Shown here: one piece after another, positions 1 to 8,749 of the stretch
Numbering within the stretch: position 1 is the stretch's first letter
Layout of the letters: every line of letters begins with the position of its first letter
Source of the DNA: Paramicrobacterium sp051513965
GTDB taxonomy: Bacteria; Actinomycetota; Actinomycetes; Actinomycetales; Microbacteriaceae
NCBI RefSeq assembly: GCF_051513965.1
Contig: NZ_CP195847.1
Span: forward strand, 806,001-870,000
Direction of reading: 5' to 3'
Length of the DNA: 64,000 bases
Translations under genes and position numbers: made by a program
The notes under the pieces: model-generated
The model's input: the letters and a program-made list of their open reading frames with translations, nothing else
Told to the model about the DNA's origin: nothing
Databases searched by the model: none

Positions 1-1073
1 ATGAGTCGGCGCAGCTTGCGCGCGAGAAACTCCGCTGAGGCCTTGGGACGGAACTGCGCCTCCAGCCGACGCGCGACGGTGCCCACATCGTCGGGCCCGT
101 CGCCGTATGTGTGCTCGACGCGAACGGTGGCGAAGAAGTTGCGTGCGGACGTCGACGGGAAGAACTGACGCAGGTTGACCGGGACGGATGCCGAGAAAGT
201 CCGCTCTCGGGCGCGATGCCGCTTCTGCGAGCCGTCGTCGGAACGCCGGATCGACTCGAAGAATAACGCTGTCAGATACATCGTGATCGAGGCGCTCTCG
301 GCGCGTGCGAGCGCGAGGACGTCAGCTGCGGGCACGGTGAGCTCGACCAGTCGCGGTCGGTTGTCGGGTGTGCGTGTTCCACGCACGCGGCGCACCAGCC
401 GCGAGGGCCGATGCGGTTGCGTCGGCTCGACGGCATCCTCAGTGGTCTGGCGGGATGCCGGCAGCTCGCCCGTCCGCTCGGACATCGCGTGCTGAGGATC
501 TCCGTAGGGGGAGAGCACGGCCGATTCAGCTTCGGTCCCGAATGAACGGCGGAGAGGAATCCGTCTGCGACGTCGGAAGTACCGGGTGAAGCTGTCGGCG
601 GTCAGCTCCTGCAGGGCGTCGGTCGGTGAGGTCACCGGGCCGCCGCCGGAGTCGTCATACCGCAGCCGCGCGTACTCCGCGACGAGATCGGAGAGGAACC
701 AGAGCGCGCCGGTCCCATCGGAGAGCGCGTGGAAGATCTCCAGCGTGATGCGACGCCGGTGGTGCACGACACGGAACAGGAGCGTTCGCCGGTCGGGATG
801 GTAGATCGCCGCGCACGTGTGCTGCAGCTCGGGCATCACCGTCGGACGCAGATCGCTGTCGAGCAGGTAGTACCAGAAGACTCCGCTGCGAAGCACCGCG
901 CTGTACAGGGGATACCGGTCGAACGTGGTGTCGAGTGCCTTCTGCAGGAGCCGCGGATTCACATCGCGGTCCATCTCCGCGCTGATGCGGAACACCTTCG
1001 GATCGACGTCGCTTCGCGCCGCGAGGAAGATGTTCGACGCGTTGTCGAGCCGAACCCAGGGGCGAACCGTCAT
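1..1073 (-). CDS. condensation-domain-like acyltransferase, 3' end off the window
   Basis: This reading frame is open from an ATG at 1073 down to the left edge (about 357 codons, no stop), so the C-terminus is missing. The protein resembles the alcohol O-acetyltransferase / NRPS condensation-like family (CoA-dependent acyltransferase fold). Residues about 115-120 read HALSDG, which fits the H-x3-D-G core of the HHxxxDG catalytic motif. No membrane segment is seen. The start overlaps the stop of the upstream esterase gene as ATGA, so the two are translationally coupled. The acyl donor and acceptor cannot be read from the sequence. A polyketide-associated (PapA-like) acyltransferase is an alternative. 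Confidence 0.75.
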   Translation of the reverse strand, partial: MTVRPWVRLDNASNIFLAARSDVDPKVFRISAEMDRDVNPRLLQKALDTTFDRYPLYSAVLRSGVFWYYLLDSDLRPTVMPELQHTCAAIYHPDRRTLLFRVVHHRRRITLEIFHALSDGTGALWFLSDLVAEYARLRYDDSGGGPVTSPTDALQELTADSFTRYFRRRRRIPLRRSFGTEAESAVLSPYGDPQHAMSERTGELPASRQTTEDAVEPTQPHRPSRLVRRVRGTRTPDNRPRLVELTVPAADVLALARAESASITMYLTALFFESIRRSDDGSQKRHRARERTFSASVPVNLRQFFPSTSARNFFATVRVEHTYGDGPDDVGTVARRLEAQFRPKASAEFLARKLRRL

Positions 1074-2050
1074 GGTGCGGCCCTCGTGCCATCGTCACTG
1101 TCGAGAAACTCGTTGATCACCTCGTAGGCCTCCCGCAGAGAGCGTGAGAAGCGCGGCAGCGCGATGAATCCGTGCAGGGCGCCGCGCACGCGATGCATCC
1201 TCACTTCATTGCCTGCATGTGCGAGAGCCTCGCCGTACGCCTCGCCCTCGTCGCACAGCAGATCGAGCTCGGCCGAGATCAGAAGCGTCCGGGGTTGGTT
1301 GCTGAAGTCGTCCGCGAGCAGCGGGGCCACGCGGAAGTCACGGCGCTGCGCCGGATCGGGCGCGTATAGCTCGAAGTAGTCCTGCACCTCGATGTTGGTC
1401 AGGCGGTAATCATCGCCGTGGTGCCGCACGGACGCGAACGGCGCGGTTTCGGGGTCGTGGTCCCAGTGCGTGACCGGGTAGAGCAGAATCTGCCGCGAGG
1501 CCACGCGTCGACCGCGATCGCGGCGCAGAAGCGAGACGACCGCGGCGAGGTTCGCTCCGGCCGAGTCTCCGACGAGCACGATGTTCGCAGGGTCGTCGAT
1601 GCCGACGCGGTGCGGGTCATCCAGGAGCACGTCCGCCACGCGCAGGCAATCCTCGAGGCCAGCGGGAAAGGGATGCTCCGGCGCGAGCCGGTAGTCCACC
1701 GAGGCGACGACGCACCCGGTGAGCTCCGCCATGGTCGCGCACGCGGGTGTGTAGCTCTCGATGTCGCCGGTCACCCAGCCGCCGCCGTGGAAGAAGAGGA
1801 GCACGTCGTCGCGCCTGCGCTCGCGGGGCCGAAAGACGCGCACGGGAATCCGATGGTCGCCGTCCGCCGACACGACCTCGCGATCGAGCGACTGGTAGCG
1901 GGGCAGCGGCCGAGCTGCGAGACGCCGCTGTGCGCGGCGCACCTTCTCGTAGTCTTCGCGGATGTTGAGCCGCGGTGCCGCAAACGGACGAAGCACGGCC
2001 CGGAGCAGTCGCCCGAGGGGCGCACGCGGGGGCGTCGGGGCCTGTTCCAT
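1070..2050 (-). CDS. alpha/beta hydrolase, HSL-type carboxylesterase
   Basis: 326-residue soluble esterase of the hormone-sensitive-lipase family (bacterial lipase family IV). The oxyanion-hole motif HGGGW is at about residues 88-92 and the nucleophile motif GDSAG at 161-165 (Ser163). The acid is probably Asp263 (ELDLLCDEG) and the base His293 (ALHGF). Family members hydrolyse short acyl esters; the natural substrate is unknown. It is first in a two-gene unit and overlaps the next gene by 4 bases. The ATG lies 6 bases after a TAGACT -10 box, so a leaderless transcript is likely and the start is well supported. Confidence 0.9.
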   Translation of the reverse strand: MEQAPTPPRAPLGRLLRAVLRPFAAPRLNIREDYEKVRRAQRRLAARPLPRYQSLDREVVSADGDHRIPVRVFRPRERRRDDVLLFFHGGGWVTGDIESYTPACATMAELTGCVVASVDYRLAPEHPFPAGLEDCLRVADVLLDDPHRVGIDDPANIVLVGDSAGANLAAVVSLLRRDRGRRVASRQILLYPVTHWDHDPETAPFASVRHHGDDYRLTNIEVQDYFELYAPDPAQRRDFRVAPLLADDFSNQPRTLLISAELDLLCDEGEAYGEALAHAGNEVRMHRVRGALHGFIALPRFSRSLREAYEVINEFLDSDDGTRAAP

Positions 2051-2056
2051 GACTCA

Positions 2057-2062
2057 AGTCTA
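2057..2062 (-). promoter_or_regulatory. -10 box TAGACT, leaderless promoter of esterase gene
   Basis: TAGACT on the minus strand with a 6-base gap to the ATG at 2050, so transcription should begin at or beside the start codon. No Shine-Dalgarno sequence is present. No clear -35 box is visible. Confidence 0.55.
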
Positions 2063-2148
2063 GGTTCGGGTCATCCGCGAGGCTGATTCGCGGGGGCATC
2101 CTGTCATTCGCTCGAGTGATCATCATGAATTCGACAGGTGCGCTCCGC

Positions 2149-2154
2149 TAGCGT
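2149..2154 (+). promoter_or_regulatory. -10 box TAGCGT, leaderless promoter of DedA gene
   Basis: TAGCGT is followed by 7 bases and then ATG at 2162. This spacing favours the ATG at 2162 over an upstream in-frame GTG at 2138, which has neither a promoter nor a ribosome site. Confidence 0.5.
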
Positions 2155-2161
2155 CGTAGAC

Positions 2162-2824
2162 ATGTTGACTGCGGATGCCGCTGAGCCGGCGCTCTCGGAA
2201 GTGGCGGCCTGGGCCGTCTCGCTCATGGAGGCTCTCGGCGGTGTCGGTGCGGGCATCGCGATCGCGGCCGAAAACCTGTTTCCGCCGCTGCCGAGCGAGA
2301 TCATCCTGCCGCTGGCCGGGTTCACCGCGAGCCAGGGCGACATGCACCTCGTCGAGGCGGTCGTGTGGACGACGCTCGGTTCGATCGTCGGCGCCTTCCT
2401 GCTCTACGGGCTCGGCGCGCTGCTCGGGCGGGAGCGCATGCTGCGCATCGCCGACTGGATGCCGTTCGTGAAGGTCTCCGAGGTGATCCGCGTCGAGGAG
2501 TGGTTCGCGAAGCACGGCCGCAAGGCGGTGTTCTTCGGGAGGATGCTCCCGATCTTCCGCAGCCTCATCTCGATTCCCGCGGGCATCGAGCGGATGAGCC
2601 TCGTCATCTTCGGTCTTCTCACCGCGGCGGGCAGCCTCATCTGGAACAGCATCTTCATCGGCGCCGGCTACATCCTCGGCGAGAACTGGCACATCGTCGA
2701 GACCTACGCCGACGTGCTGAAATACGTCGTCATCGTGGGCGTGCTCGTCGCGCTCGCCGTGTGGATCGCGTACCGCATCCGGGCGTCTCGGCGTCAGCGC
2801 GACGAGGAGCGCGGCGCGGCCTGA
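2162..2824 (+). CDS. DedA family membrane protein
   Basis: About 220 residues with several hydrophobic segments. The family's N-terminal pattern is present: ENLFPPLPSEIILPLAG, then a G-rich segment. The conserved arginine region FFGRMLPIFRSLISIPAG lies mid-protein. A basic tail (RRQRDEE) ends the chain. DedA proteins are inner-membrane proteins of the SNARE-associated superfamily, linked to membrane potential and lipid-carrier recycling. Some members flip undecaprenyl phosphate, which would suit the large glycan locus downstream, but that role is inference. It faces the AGCS transporter convergently with a gap of about 10 bases. Confidence 0.88.
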   Translation: MLTADAAEPALSEVAAWAVSLMEALGGVGAGIAIAAENLFPPLPSEIILPLAGFTASQGDMHLVEAVVWTTLGSIVGAFLLYGLGALLGRERMLRIADWMPFVKVSEVIRVEEWFAKHGRKAVFFGRMLPIFRSLISIPAGIERMSLVIFGLLTAAGSLIWNSIFIGAGYILGENWHIVETYADVLKYVVIVGVLVALAVWIAYRIRASRRQRDEERGAA

Positions 2825-2834
2825 CGCGGCATCC

Positions 2835-4424
2835 TCACCTGTTGTCGGCCGAGCCGCCGCCCGCGACCGGCATGACGCCCGTCACCGACTGCTCGCTCTC
2901 CCAGCAGGTGATGCCTTCGACATCGGGGAGCAGACTTCGTGTGAACACCGGGTCGCGGCCGAGCTTGCGCTGCGCCGAGTAGTCCTTGATGAGCCGGAAC
3001 ACGATGCCGGAGAGCAGTCCGATCGCGATGAGGTTCACGAGCGCCATGATGCCCATGATTCCGTCGGCCGTGTTCCAGATCAGCTCGGCGCTCGCGATCG
3101 ACCCGACGAAGATCGCGACGACCGCGAGCAGACGGTAGCCGAACAGAACCTTGCGGCTGCGCGAGATGAACTCGATGTTCGACTCGCCGTAGTAGTAGTT
3201 GCCGAGGATCGAACTGAACGCGAGCAGGAAGATGATCACGTTCAGCAGGATGTTCGACCACGGGCCGAGCGCATCGACGATCGCCGATTGGGTGAGCCCG
3301 ATGCCCTCCGCAGCATTGCTGAGGTCGGGCGAGGAGACCAGGATGATGAAGGCGGTGATCGAGCACACGAGGAACGTGTCGAAGTAGACACCGAGGGTCT
3401 GGACGAGGCCCTGCTTGACCGGGTGCGTGACAGCGGCGCTCGCTCCGGCGTTCGGGGCTGAGCCGAGACCCGCCTCGTTCGAGAACATGCCGCGCTTCAC
3501 ACCCGTCATGAGGATCATGCCGAACGCCGCGCCGACGACCTCGTTGAATCCGAACGCCTGCGAGTAGATCGACGCGAAGACGCTCGGCAGCTGGTCGATG
3601 TTGAGCGCCACGATGACGATGCCGATCAGAAGGTACAGCAGCGCCATGGCAGGCACGACCGACTGGGTGACCGAGGCGATGCGGCGAACCCCGCCGAACA
3701 CCACGAGAGCCGTGAGCACCGCGAGCACGGCGCCCACGATGATCGAGATGAGCATCGGGTCGCCCTCGATGCTCGAGGTCACGGTGTCGCTGATCGTGTT
3801 GGCCTGCAGTGAGCTGAACGCGAAGGGGAAGCAGGCGATGAGGATGCCCGCAAAGAGCGTTCCCATCCACCGGGCCTTGAGCCCGCGCCACATGTAATAG
3901 GCGGGACCTCCACGGAAGCCGTCGTCGCCCTTCTCCTTGAAGAGCTGACCGAGCGTGGACTCGACGAAGCTTGACGCGCCGCCAAGGAAAGCCATCGTCC
4001 ACATCCAGAACACGGCACCGGGGCCGCCGATCGCGATGGCGGTGCCGACACCCGCGATATTGCCGACGCCGACGCGGGATGCCGCCGAGATCGTGAACGC
4101 CTGGAACGCCGAGACGGACTGCGGCTTGCCGTTCTCATCGACCGGGGTCTTGTTCGTGAGGGTGCGCAGCATCTCGGGAATCCACCGGAACTGCACCACG
4201 CCCGACCGGATCGTGAAGTACAGACCGAGGAGAACCAGAACCGGGAGCACGATGTAGGTCCACAGCACGTCTCCGCCGCCGAGAACGAGGTCGTTCAGAA
4301 AATCTACGAGAACAAGTATCGCAGGGAGAACGCGCCGGTCGAGCTGTGGAAAATGTGTCGAAGAGCGCGCCGTAGGCAGGAACTCCCAGCGTGCGCCCGT
4401 AGCATTATGCGCATGCCACATCAC
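2835..4424 (-). CDS. sodium:alanine symporter (AGCS family)
   Basis: Multi-pass membrane transporter of the alanine or glycine:cation symporter family. Seen are GLYFTIRSGVVQFRWIPEML near the N-terminus, then a block containing FTISAASRVGVGNIAGVGTA, and GMFSNEAGLGSAPNA, all typical of the family. It imports alanine or glycine with sodium. The start is unresolved. The only canonical in-frame starts are ATG at 4424 or 4421, which would overlap divergent purE, and GTG at 4268, which would cut into the first conserved segment. The residue where homologues usually begin (before DFLND) is encoded by GTA at 4305-4307. Coordinates give the longest frame. Confidence 0.85.
   Translation of the reverse strand: MMWHAHNATGARWEFLPTARSSTHFPQLDRRVLPAILVLVDFLNDLVLGGGDVLWTYIVLPVLVLLGLYFTIRSGVVQFRWIPEMLRTLTNKTPVDENGKPQSVSAFQAFTISAASRVGVGNIAGVGTAIAIGGPGAVFWMWTMAFLGGASSFVESTLGQLFKEKGDDGFRGGPAYYMWRGLKARWMGTLFAGILIACFPFAFSSLQANTISDTVTSSIEGDPMLISIIVGAVLAVLTALVVFGGVRRIASVTQSVVPAMALLYLLIGIVIVALNIDQLPSVFASIYSQAFGFNEVVGAAFGMILMTGVKRGMFSNEAGLGSAPNAGASAAVTHPVKQGLVQTLGVYFDTFLVCSITAFIILVSSPDLSNAAEGIGLTQSAIVDALGPWSNILLNVIIFLLAFSSILGNYYYGESNIEFISRSRKVLFGYRLLAVVAIFVGSIASAELIWNTADGIMGIMALVNLIAIGLLSGIVFRLIKDYSAQRKLGRDPVFTRSLLPDVEGITCWESEQSVTGVMPVAGGGSADNR
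4400..4405 (+). promoter_or_regulatory. -10 box TAGCAT, leaderless promoter of purE
   Basis: TAGCAT is followed by 7 bases and the ATG at 4413. An in-frame ATG at 4407 is too close to the box to be used, so 4413 is preferred. Confidence 0.5.
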
Positions 4425-4922
4425 GATTCAGAGCGCCCTCGCGTGGGCGTTGTCATGGGCAGCGATTCTGATTGGCGCGTCATGGGCGCCGCGAGCGAGC
4501 TGCTGAGCGAGTTCGGCATCGACCACGAGGTCGAAGTCGTGAGCGCGCACCGCACGCCCGAGAAGATGATCCAGTACGGCAAAGATGCCGCATCGCGAGG
4601 CCTCAAGGTGATCATCGCGGGAGCCGGCGGCGCCGCGCACCTGCCGGGAATGCTCGCCGCGGTCACGACGCTTCCCGTCGTCGGAGTTCCGGTGCCCCTC
4701 GCCACCCTCGACGGACTGGACTCGCTGCTCTCTATCGTGCAGATGCCCGCGGGCGTACCCGTTGCGACAGTGTCGATCGGTGGAGCGAAGAACGCCGGTC
4801 TGATCGCCGCGAAGATTCTCGCGACATCCGACTCTGAGCTTCAATCGAAGCTCGAGACCTACGCCGACGACCTCGCCGCTCAGGTTGAGGTCAAGAACGA
4901 GAAGCTTAAATCGGCTCTATGA
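4413..4922 (+). CDS. purE: 5-(carboxyamino)imidazole ribonucleotide mutase
   Basis: 169-residue class I PurE of de novo purine synthesis; it converts N5-CAIR to CAIR. The signature VGVVMGSDSDW is at the N-terminus, with VVSAHRTPE and a GAGGAAHLPGMLAA block that form the active-site loops. The protein is soluble and normally octameric. Its stop overlaps the start of the LCP gene by 4 bases. No purK is within the window. The start was chosen at the ATG 7 bases after a TAGCAT box. Confidence 0.96.
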   Translation: MPHHDSERPRVGVVMGSDSDWRVMGAASELLSEFGIDHEVEVVSAHRTPEKMIQYGKDAASRGLKVIIAGAGGAAHLPGMLAAVTTLPVVGVPVPLATLDGLDSLLSIVQMPAGVPVATVSIGGAKNAGLIAAKILATSDSELQSKLETYADDLAAQVEVKNEKLKSAL

Positions 4923-6274
4923 GCTCGCTGGCCGCCAGCCCGATCAGGCACCCGGACACCGCCTCGGCCCCGCTGATGACGCGGCGAGCCTGGTGGCTCC
5001 TCGTGCTCAACTTCGTCATTCCCGGTTCGGCGCAGGTGCTCGCCGGCAACCGCAAGCTCGGCCGGTTCGGCCTCGGAGCGACGCTCGCGATGTGGGCGAT
5101 GGGCCTCATCGGCATCCTTCTGTTCGCCTTCATGCGGACCGCGTTCGTCAATCTTGTCGCGCAGGGATGGTTCCTGCTGCTCGTCCAGGTCGTGCTCGTC
5201 GCGTATGCGCTGCTGTGGCTCGTGCTCTCCATCAACACGCTCCGCCTGCTGCGCATCATCAAGGCGGCTCCGGGAGCGCGGTTCTGGATCGCCGCGGCGA
5301 CCGTTCTGCTGATGGCGCTGTCTGTGGGCACGGCGAGCGGCGCTGCGTACTACGCGGGAATCGCACGCGGCGCACTCGGCTCGATCTTCGGCAACTCGGT
5401 CCCCGTGGCCCCGGTCGACGGTCGCTACAACATTCTGATGCTCGGCGGTGATGCGGGGGAGGACCGCGAAGGCCTCCGACCCGACAGCATCTCGGTTGTG
5501 AGCATCGACGCGAAGACAGGCAAGGCGACCACGATCGGTCTGCCGCGTGACATGCTTCACGTGCCGTTCTCGGAGGGCCCCTTCCACGACCGGTACCCTG
5601 ACGGCTACCAGCGCTGTGACGTGGGTGTCTGCAAACTGAACTCCGTCTACACCGAGGCAGAGCTGCGGCACGCCGACTGGTACCCGGATGCCGAGAAGAA
5701 CGGCAGCTCTCCCGGCATCGAGGCCACGCGCGACGCGGTCGAGGGAGTGACAGGCCTCACCCTTCAGTTCTACGTGCTGATCGACATGGCCGGATTCCAA
5801 CAGCTCGTGGATGCGCTCGGCGGTGTCGAGATCGACGTGAAGGAGCGCCTGCCGATCGGCGGCGACGAGAACCTCAACAATGTCGACGGGTGGATCGAAC
5901 CGGGTAAGCAGACGCTCGACGGGTATCACGCTGAGTGGTACGCGCGCTCACGTCACTCGACGAGCGACTGGGACCGCATGCGTCGACAGCGCGAGCTGCA
6001 GGAGGCGATCCTCCGCCAGTTCACGCCCGGCAACGTCCTCACGAAGTTCCAGGCGATCGCCGATGCGGGCAGCCAGGTCGTGAAGACCGACGTTCCGCAG
6101 TCGATGCTCGGCTACTTCAGCGATCTCGCGATGAAGACGCGCGAGCATGAGATCACGAACGTGGAGCTCACGCCGCCGACCGTGCCCGACCCGGACAACC
6201 CGAACTTCGAGCACATCAGAGAGATCGTCGCGAAGGCCGTCGCTCCGCCCTCGACGGAGTCCGGCGAAGGCTGA
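4919..6274 (+). CDS. LytR-CpsA-Psr (LCP) family glycopolymer transferase
   Basis: 451 residues. The first ~150 carry about four membrane segments, more than the single anchor of classical LCP proteins. The LCP domain follows, starting at YNILMLGGDAGEDREGLRPD with the conserved acidic/Arg loop, VSIDAKTGKATTIGLPRDM, and a C-terminal ARSRHSTSDWDRMRRQRELQ block that holds the pyrophosphate-binding arginines. LCP enzymes move lipid-linked teichoic acids or other glycopolymers onto peptidoglycan outside the membrane. Overlap with purE (ATGA) means translational coupling. It lies 2.5 kb before the glycan locus and is a candidate for anchoring its product. Confidence 0.92.
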   Translation: MSSLAASPIRHPDTASAPLMTRRAWWLLVLNFVIPGSAQVLAGNRKLGRFGLGATLAMWAMGLIGILLFAFMRTAFVNLVAQGWFLLLVQVVLVAYALLWLVLSINTLRLLRIIKAAPGARFWIAAATVLLMALSVGTASGAAYYAGIARGALGSIFGNSVPVAPVDGRYNILMLGGDAGEDREGLRPDSISVVSIDAKTGKATTIGLPRDMLHVPFSEGPFHDRYPDGYQRCDVGVCKLNSVYTEAELRHADWYPDAEKNGSSPGIEATRDAVEGVTGLTLQFYVLIDMAGFQQLVDALGGVEIDVKERLPIGGDENLNNVDGWIEPGKQTLDGYHAEWYARSRHSTSDWDRMRRQRELQEAILRQFTPGNVLTKFQAIADAGSQVVKTDVPQSMLGYFSDLAMKTREHEITNVELTPPTVPDPDNPNFEHIREIVAKAVAPPSTESGEG

Positions 6275-6282
6275 TCACTGAG

Positions 6283-7464
6283 CTACGCGGAGCAGGCGCC
6301 GGTCGGAACCGCTGATTGGAACGTGTCCGCTGCGGCGATGACCGGGGCGAGTTCCGCCATCGACAGCGCGTAGCCGACGTCGGAGTGGTTCTGCGCTTTC
6401 GCGAAGATCATTCCGACCACGGCGCCGTCTTCATTCACGAGCGGCCCGCCGGAGTTGCCCGGCTCGACGTGACCGGCGAGGGTCGTGACCGACCGCGTCA
6501 CCTGGTGCTGCTCGTAGATGTCGTTCACGCTCATGCTCTGCGTGCCGACGACCGCGGCCGAGCGGGTTGTGAACGGGCCGCCGAACGGATAGCCCTGGAA
6601 GAACACGGTCTGCCCGGAGTCGGGGTTCTGTGCGAATGGCAGAATCGGCGTGCTGAGCTCATCTGCGGAGAGCACGGCGATATCGGCATCCGGGTCGAAA
6701 TACACGACGGATGCCGCGCGAGGAATCTCACCGGGAGGCTCGACCACGATGTCCGTCGCGCCAGCGACCACGTGCGCGTTGGTCATGATGAGGCCGTCGT
6801 CGAAGACGAAGCCGCTTCCCGAGCTGCGCGTGCCGCACGAAGGGGCGTTTGCGGTGATGCGGGTCACGGATGCCGATGAACGCTGCAGCGCGGGCGTATT
6901 CGTGTCGGCATCCGGAACCGTGACATTAGAGGGGAGGCCGGCCGCGTCGAGGATCGCCGGGATGCCGTCGCTCATGACGATGGAGCGGAACTGAGAGAGT
7001 CCAGAGAGCAGGGGAGTCGGGGTGATCGTCTGGATGCCGCGCAGAACGTTTGACGATGCAACGGCTTGGGTGAGAACGGGAATGCCGAGCGAGCTTGTGC
7101 TCATTGCGAGCCCGAGGATGACGAGGATCGCGACGATGCCGCTCGCAATCGTGCCGAGCAGCCGATCGACGACGCCGATGCTGCGCTTCAGGAGGGGACG
7201 CGCGAGTGACTGCCCGACCCAGGAACCGAGCGAGATTCCGAGACCGATCACGAATGCGCCCGCGACGAGCGCGAGGATGACATTCCAACCGGGCGCCGGA
7301 ACGAGCCCCGAGATGACGGGCATCACCAAGAGGGCGACAACTCCGCCGATGATGAGGCCGATGATGCTGCCCGCGGTGCGCAGAAGCCCACGACGCCAAC
7401 CGCCGATGAGCGCGGCGATGACCGCGATGACGACGATGACGTCGAGGATGATGCCCGAGACCAC
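6283..7464 (-). CDS. MarP-like membrane serine protease (CvpA domain + trypsin-like)
   Basis: 393 residues from the GTG at 7464, chosen because an AGGGAG ribosome site lies 4 bases upstream and overlaps the previous stop. Four membrane helices (residues ~1-125) form a CvpA/colicin-V-like domain, followed by a periplasmic chymotrypsin-like domain with His231 (TNAHVV), Asp261 (DADIAVL) and Ser338 (GNSGGP). Cysteines near residues 210 and 391 match the position of the redox disulfide described in Mycobacterium tuberculosis MarP. MarP activates peptidoglycan hydrolases under acid and oxidative stress; the same role here is inferred. It sits downstream of the glycosyltransferase at 7473-8606. Confidence 0.9.
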   Translation of the reverse strand: MVSGIILDVIVVIAVIAALIGGWRRGLLRTAGSIIGLIIGGVVALLVMPVISGLVPAPGWNVILALVAGAFVIGLGISLGSWVGQSLARPLLKRSIGVVDRLLGTIASGIVAILVILGLAMSTSSLGIPVLTQAVASSNVLRGIQTITPTPLLSGLSQFRSIVMSDGIPAILDAAGLPSNVTVPDADTNTPALQRSSASVTRITANAPSCGTRSSGSGFVFDDGLIMTNAHVVAGATDIVVEPPGEIPRAASVVYFDPDADIAVLSADELSTPILPFAQNPDSGQTVFFQGYPFGGPFTTRSAAVVGTQSMSVNDIYEQHQVTRSVTTLAGHVEPGNSGGPLVNEDGAVVGMIFAKAQNHSDVGYALSMAELAPVIAAADTFQSAVPTGACSA

Positions 7465-7472
7465 GGCGCTCC

Positions 7473-8606
7473 CTAGAGGTCGGCGTGCAGTGCCCAGAGG
7501 GACTCTGCGGCGGAAGCCCAACTGAAGGAGTGGGCGCGGTCCTGAGAGAGGACGGCGAGGCGTCCGCGCATCTCAGAGTCGGTGACGACGTCGCTGAGTG
7601 CCTCGGCGAGACGCTCCGGGTAGCCGGGGCCGCCGGCTTCGACGACGTATCCGTATTCGCCCGCGGTCTCCATGAGCGCCGGGTCGTCCGAGTGGATGAC
7701 GGGCGCGCCGAAGGTGAAGGCCTCCACGAGGGGCAGTCCGAAGCCCTCGCCGACGCCCGGGAAGACGAACGCGGTGGCACGTGACAGGACGAGCGCGAGA
7801 TCGGCATCCGACAGCTGACCCAGCCCGGCGACGCGGCCCTCGGTCACGCCGGCCTCATCGGCGACGTTCTCGATCGTGAGTTCGCCCCAGCTGTCGGGAC
7901 CGACGATCAGGAGGGGGATGTCCGGAGCGGACGGCAGCGCCATCGCTGAGATGAGGTCGACGATGCCGCGTCGCGGGTCGAGGCTGCCCTTCGCCACAAG
8001 GTACTGGGGTGGCAGCCCGAGCTCTTTCGCGCGCTGATCAGGGACGACCGGCAGTCGCAGGGTCGTCGGTGCGGCACCCGCGATCACTCGGAGGCGGTCT
8101 CCGAAGTCTGCGATCTCCGACAGCTGGTCGGCGACGGCGTGGGTCGGCACCACGACGCCATCCGCGTGTTTCTTCGCACGCTTGAGGAGCGCCTTCTGGA
8201 GCGCGACCGTTGCCGGAGTGAACGATTTGGGATGCGTCCACGCGAGGGTGTCGTGGACGGTGACGGTCGTCTGCGATCCCGAATCGAGGTCGTGCTTAAC
8301 GAGCGGTGCCAGAAGCGTCGGGGCGTGGAGAAGGCCCGAGGCATACGAGGATGCTCCGACGCCCATCTGCCATGCGGCGGCGAGCTCACGGCGTCGAAGC
8401 GTCGTCTTCGTGAGTCCAGAGAGGGCGCCGAGGCGACTCTTCACCTTCTCGACCGCGTCGTCATCGTGCGATGCGATGAGGCCCTCGACGTCGCAACCGG
8501 CGGGAGCATGCCGGATGAGCGCACGCGTGAGGTCTCGCGTGTACGAACCGAGGTCCCCCCGTACGGGTGGCACCATCTCGTCGACCACCACGCGCATCGT
8601 GACCAT
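7473..8606 (-). CDS. GT4 family glycosyltransferase
   Basis: 377-residue GT-B enzyme. The N-terminal domain contains HAPTLLAPLV and TVHDTLAWTHP. The C-terminal donor domain contains YLVAKGSLDPRRGIVDLI and the E-x7-E type motif GVGEGFGLPLVEAFTFGAPV. Such enzymes use nucleotide-activated sugars, often GDP-mannose, on the cytoplasmic side. The start at 8606 follows an AGAGGAG ribosome site with 5 bases spacing; an upstream in-frame ATG at 8648 lacks one. It is divergent from the wall protein at 8750 and read through into the MarP-like gene. Substrate unknown. Confidence 0.9.
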   Translation of the reverse strand: MVTMRVVVDEMVPPVRGDLGSYTRDLTRALIRHAPAGCDVEGLIASHDDDAVEKVKSRLGALSGLTKTTLRRRELAAAWQMGVGASSYASGLLHAPTLLAPLVKHDLDSGSQTTVTVHDTLAWTHPKSFTPATVALQKALLKRAKKHADGVVVPTHAVADQLSEIADFGDRLRVIAGAAPTTLRLPVVPDQRAKELGLPPQYLVAKGSLDPRRGIVDLISAMALPSAPDIPLLIVGPDSWGELTIENVADEAGVTEGRVAGLGQLSDADLALVLSRATAFVFPGVGEGFGLPLVEAFTFGAPVIHSDDPALMETAGEYGYVVEAGGPGYPERLAEALSDVVTDSEMRGRLAVLSQDRAHSFSWASAAESLWALHADL

Positions 8607-8736
8607 GGAATCTCCTCTTCTGCCGTGCTGTGCCGCGCTTTTCGTCATAATTGCGGCTTCTTAAACGTAGGGGACGAAGCTGAACTGTGCCCAGTGTAAA
8701 AAGAGTGATGGGTGTGGTTTCTGTGAAAGTTGTGAA

Positions 8737-8742
8737 TAGAAT
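8737..8742 (+). promoter_or_regulatory. -10 box TAGAAT, leaderless promoter of CWB2 protein gene
   Basis: TAGAAT is followed by 7 bases and ATG at 8750. This start also gives a normal-length signal peptide, whereas upstream GTG and ATG codons from 8687 would add about 20 residues. Confidence 0.55.
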
Positions 8743-8749
8743 GTACGGC

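Noticed and set aside
2794..4002. 402-codon minus-strand frame in the AGCS region
   Set aside because: Frame shadow of the symporter; no hydrophobic helices or family motif, unlike the true frame.
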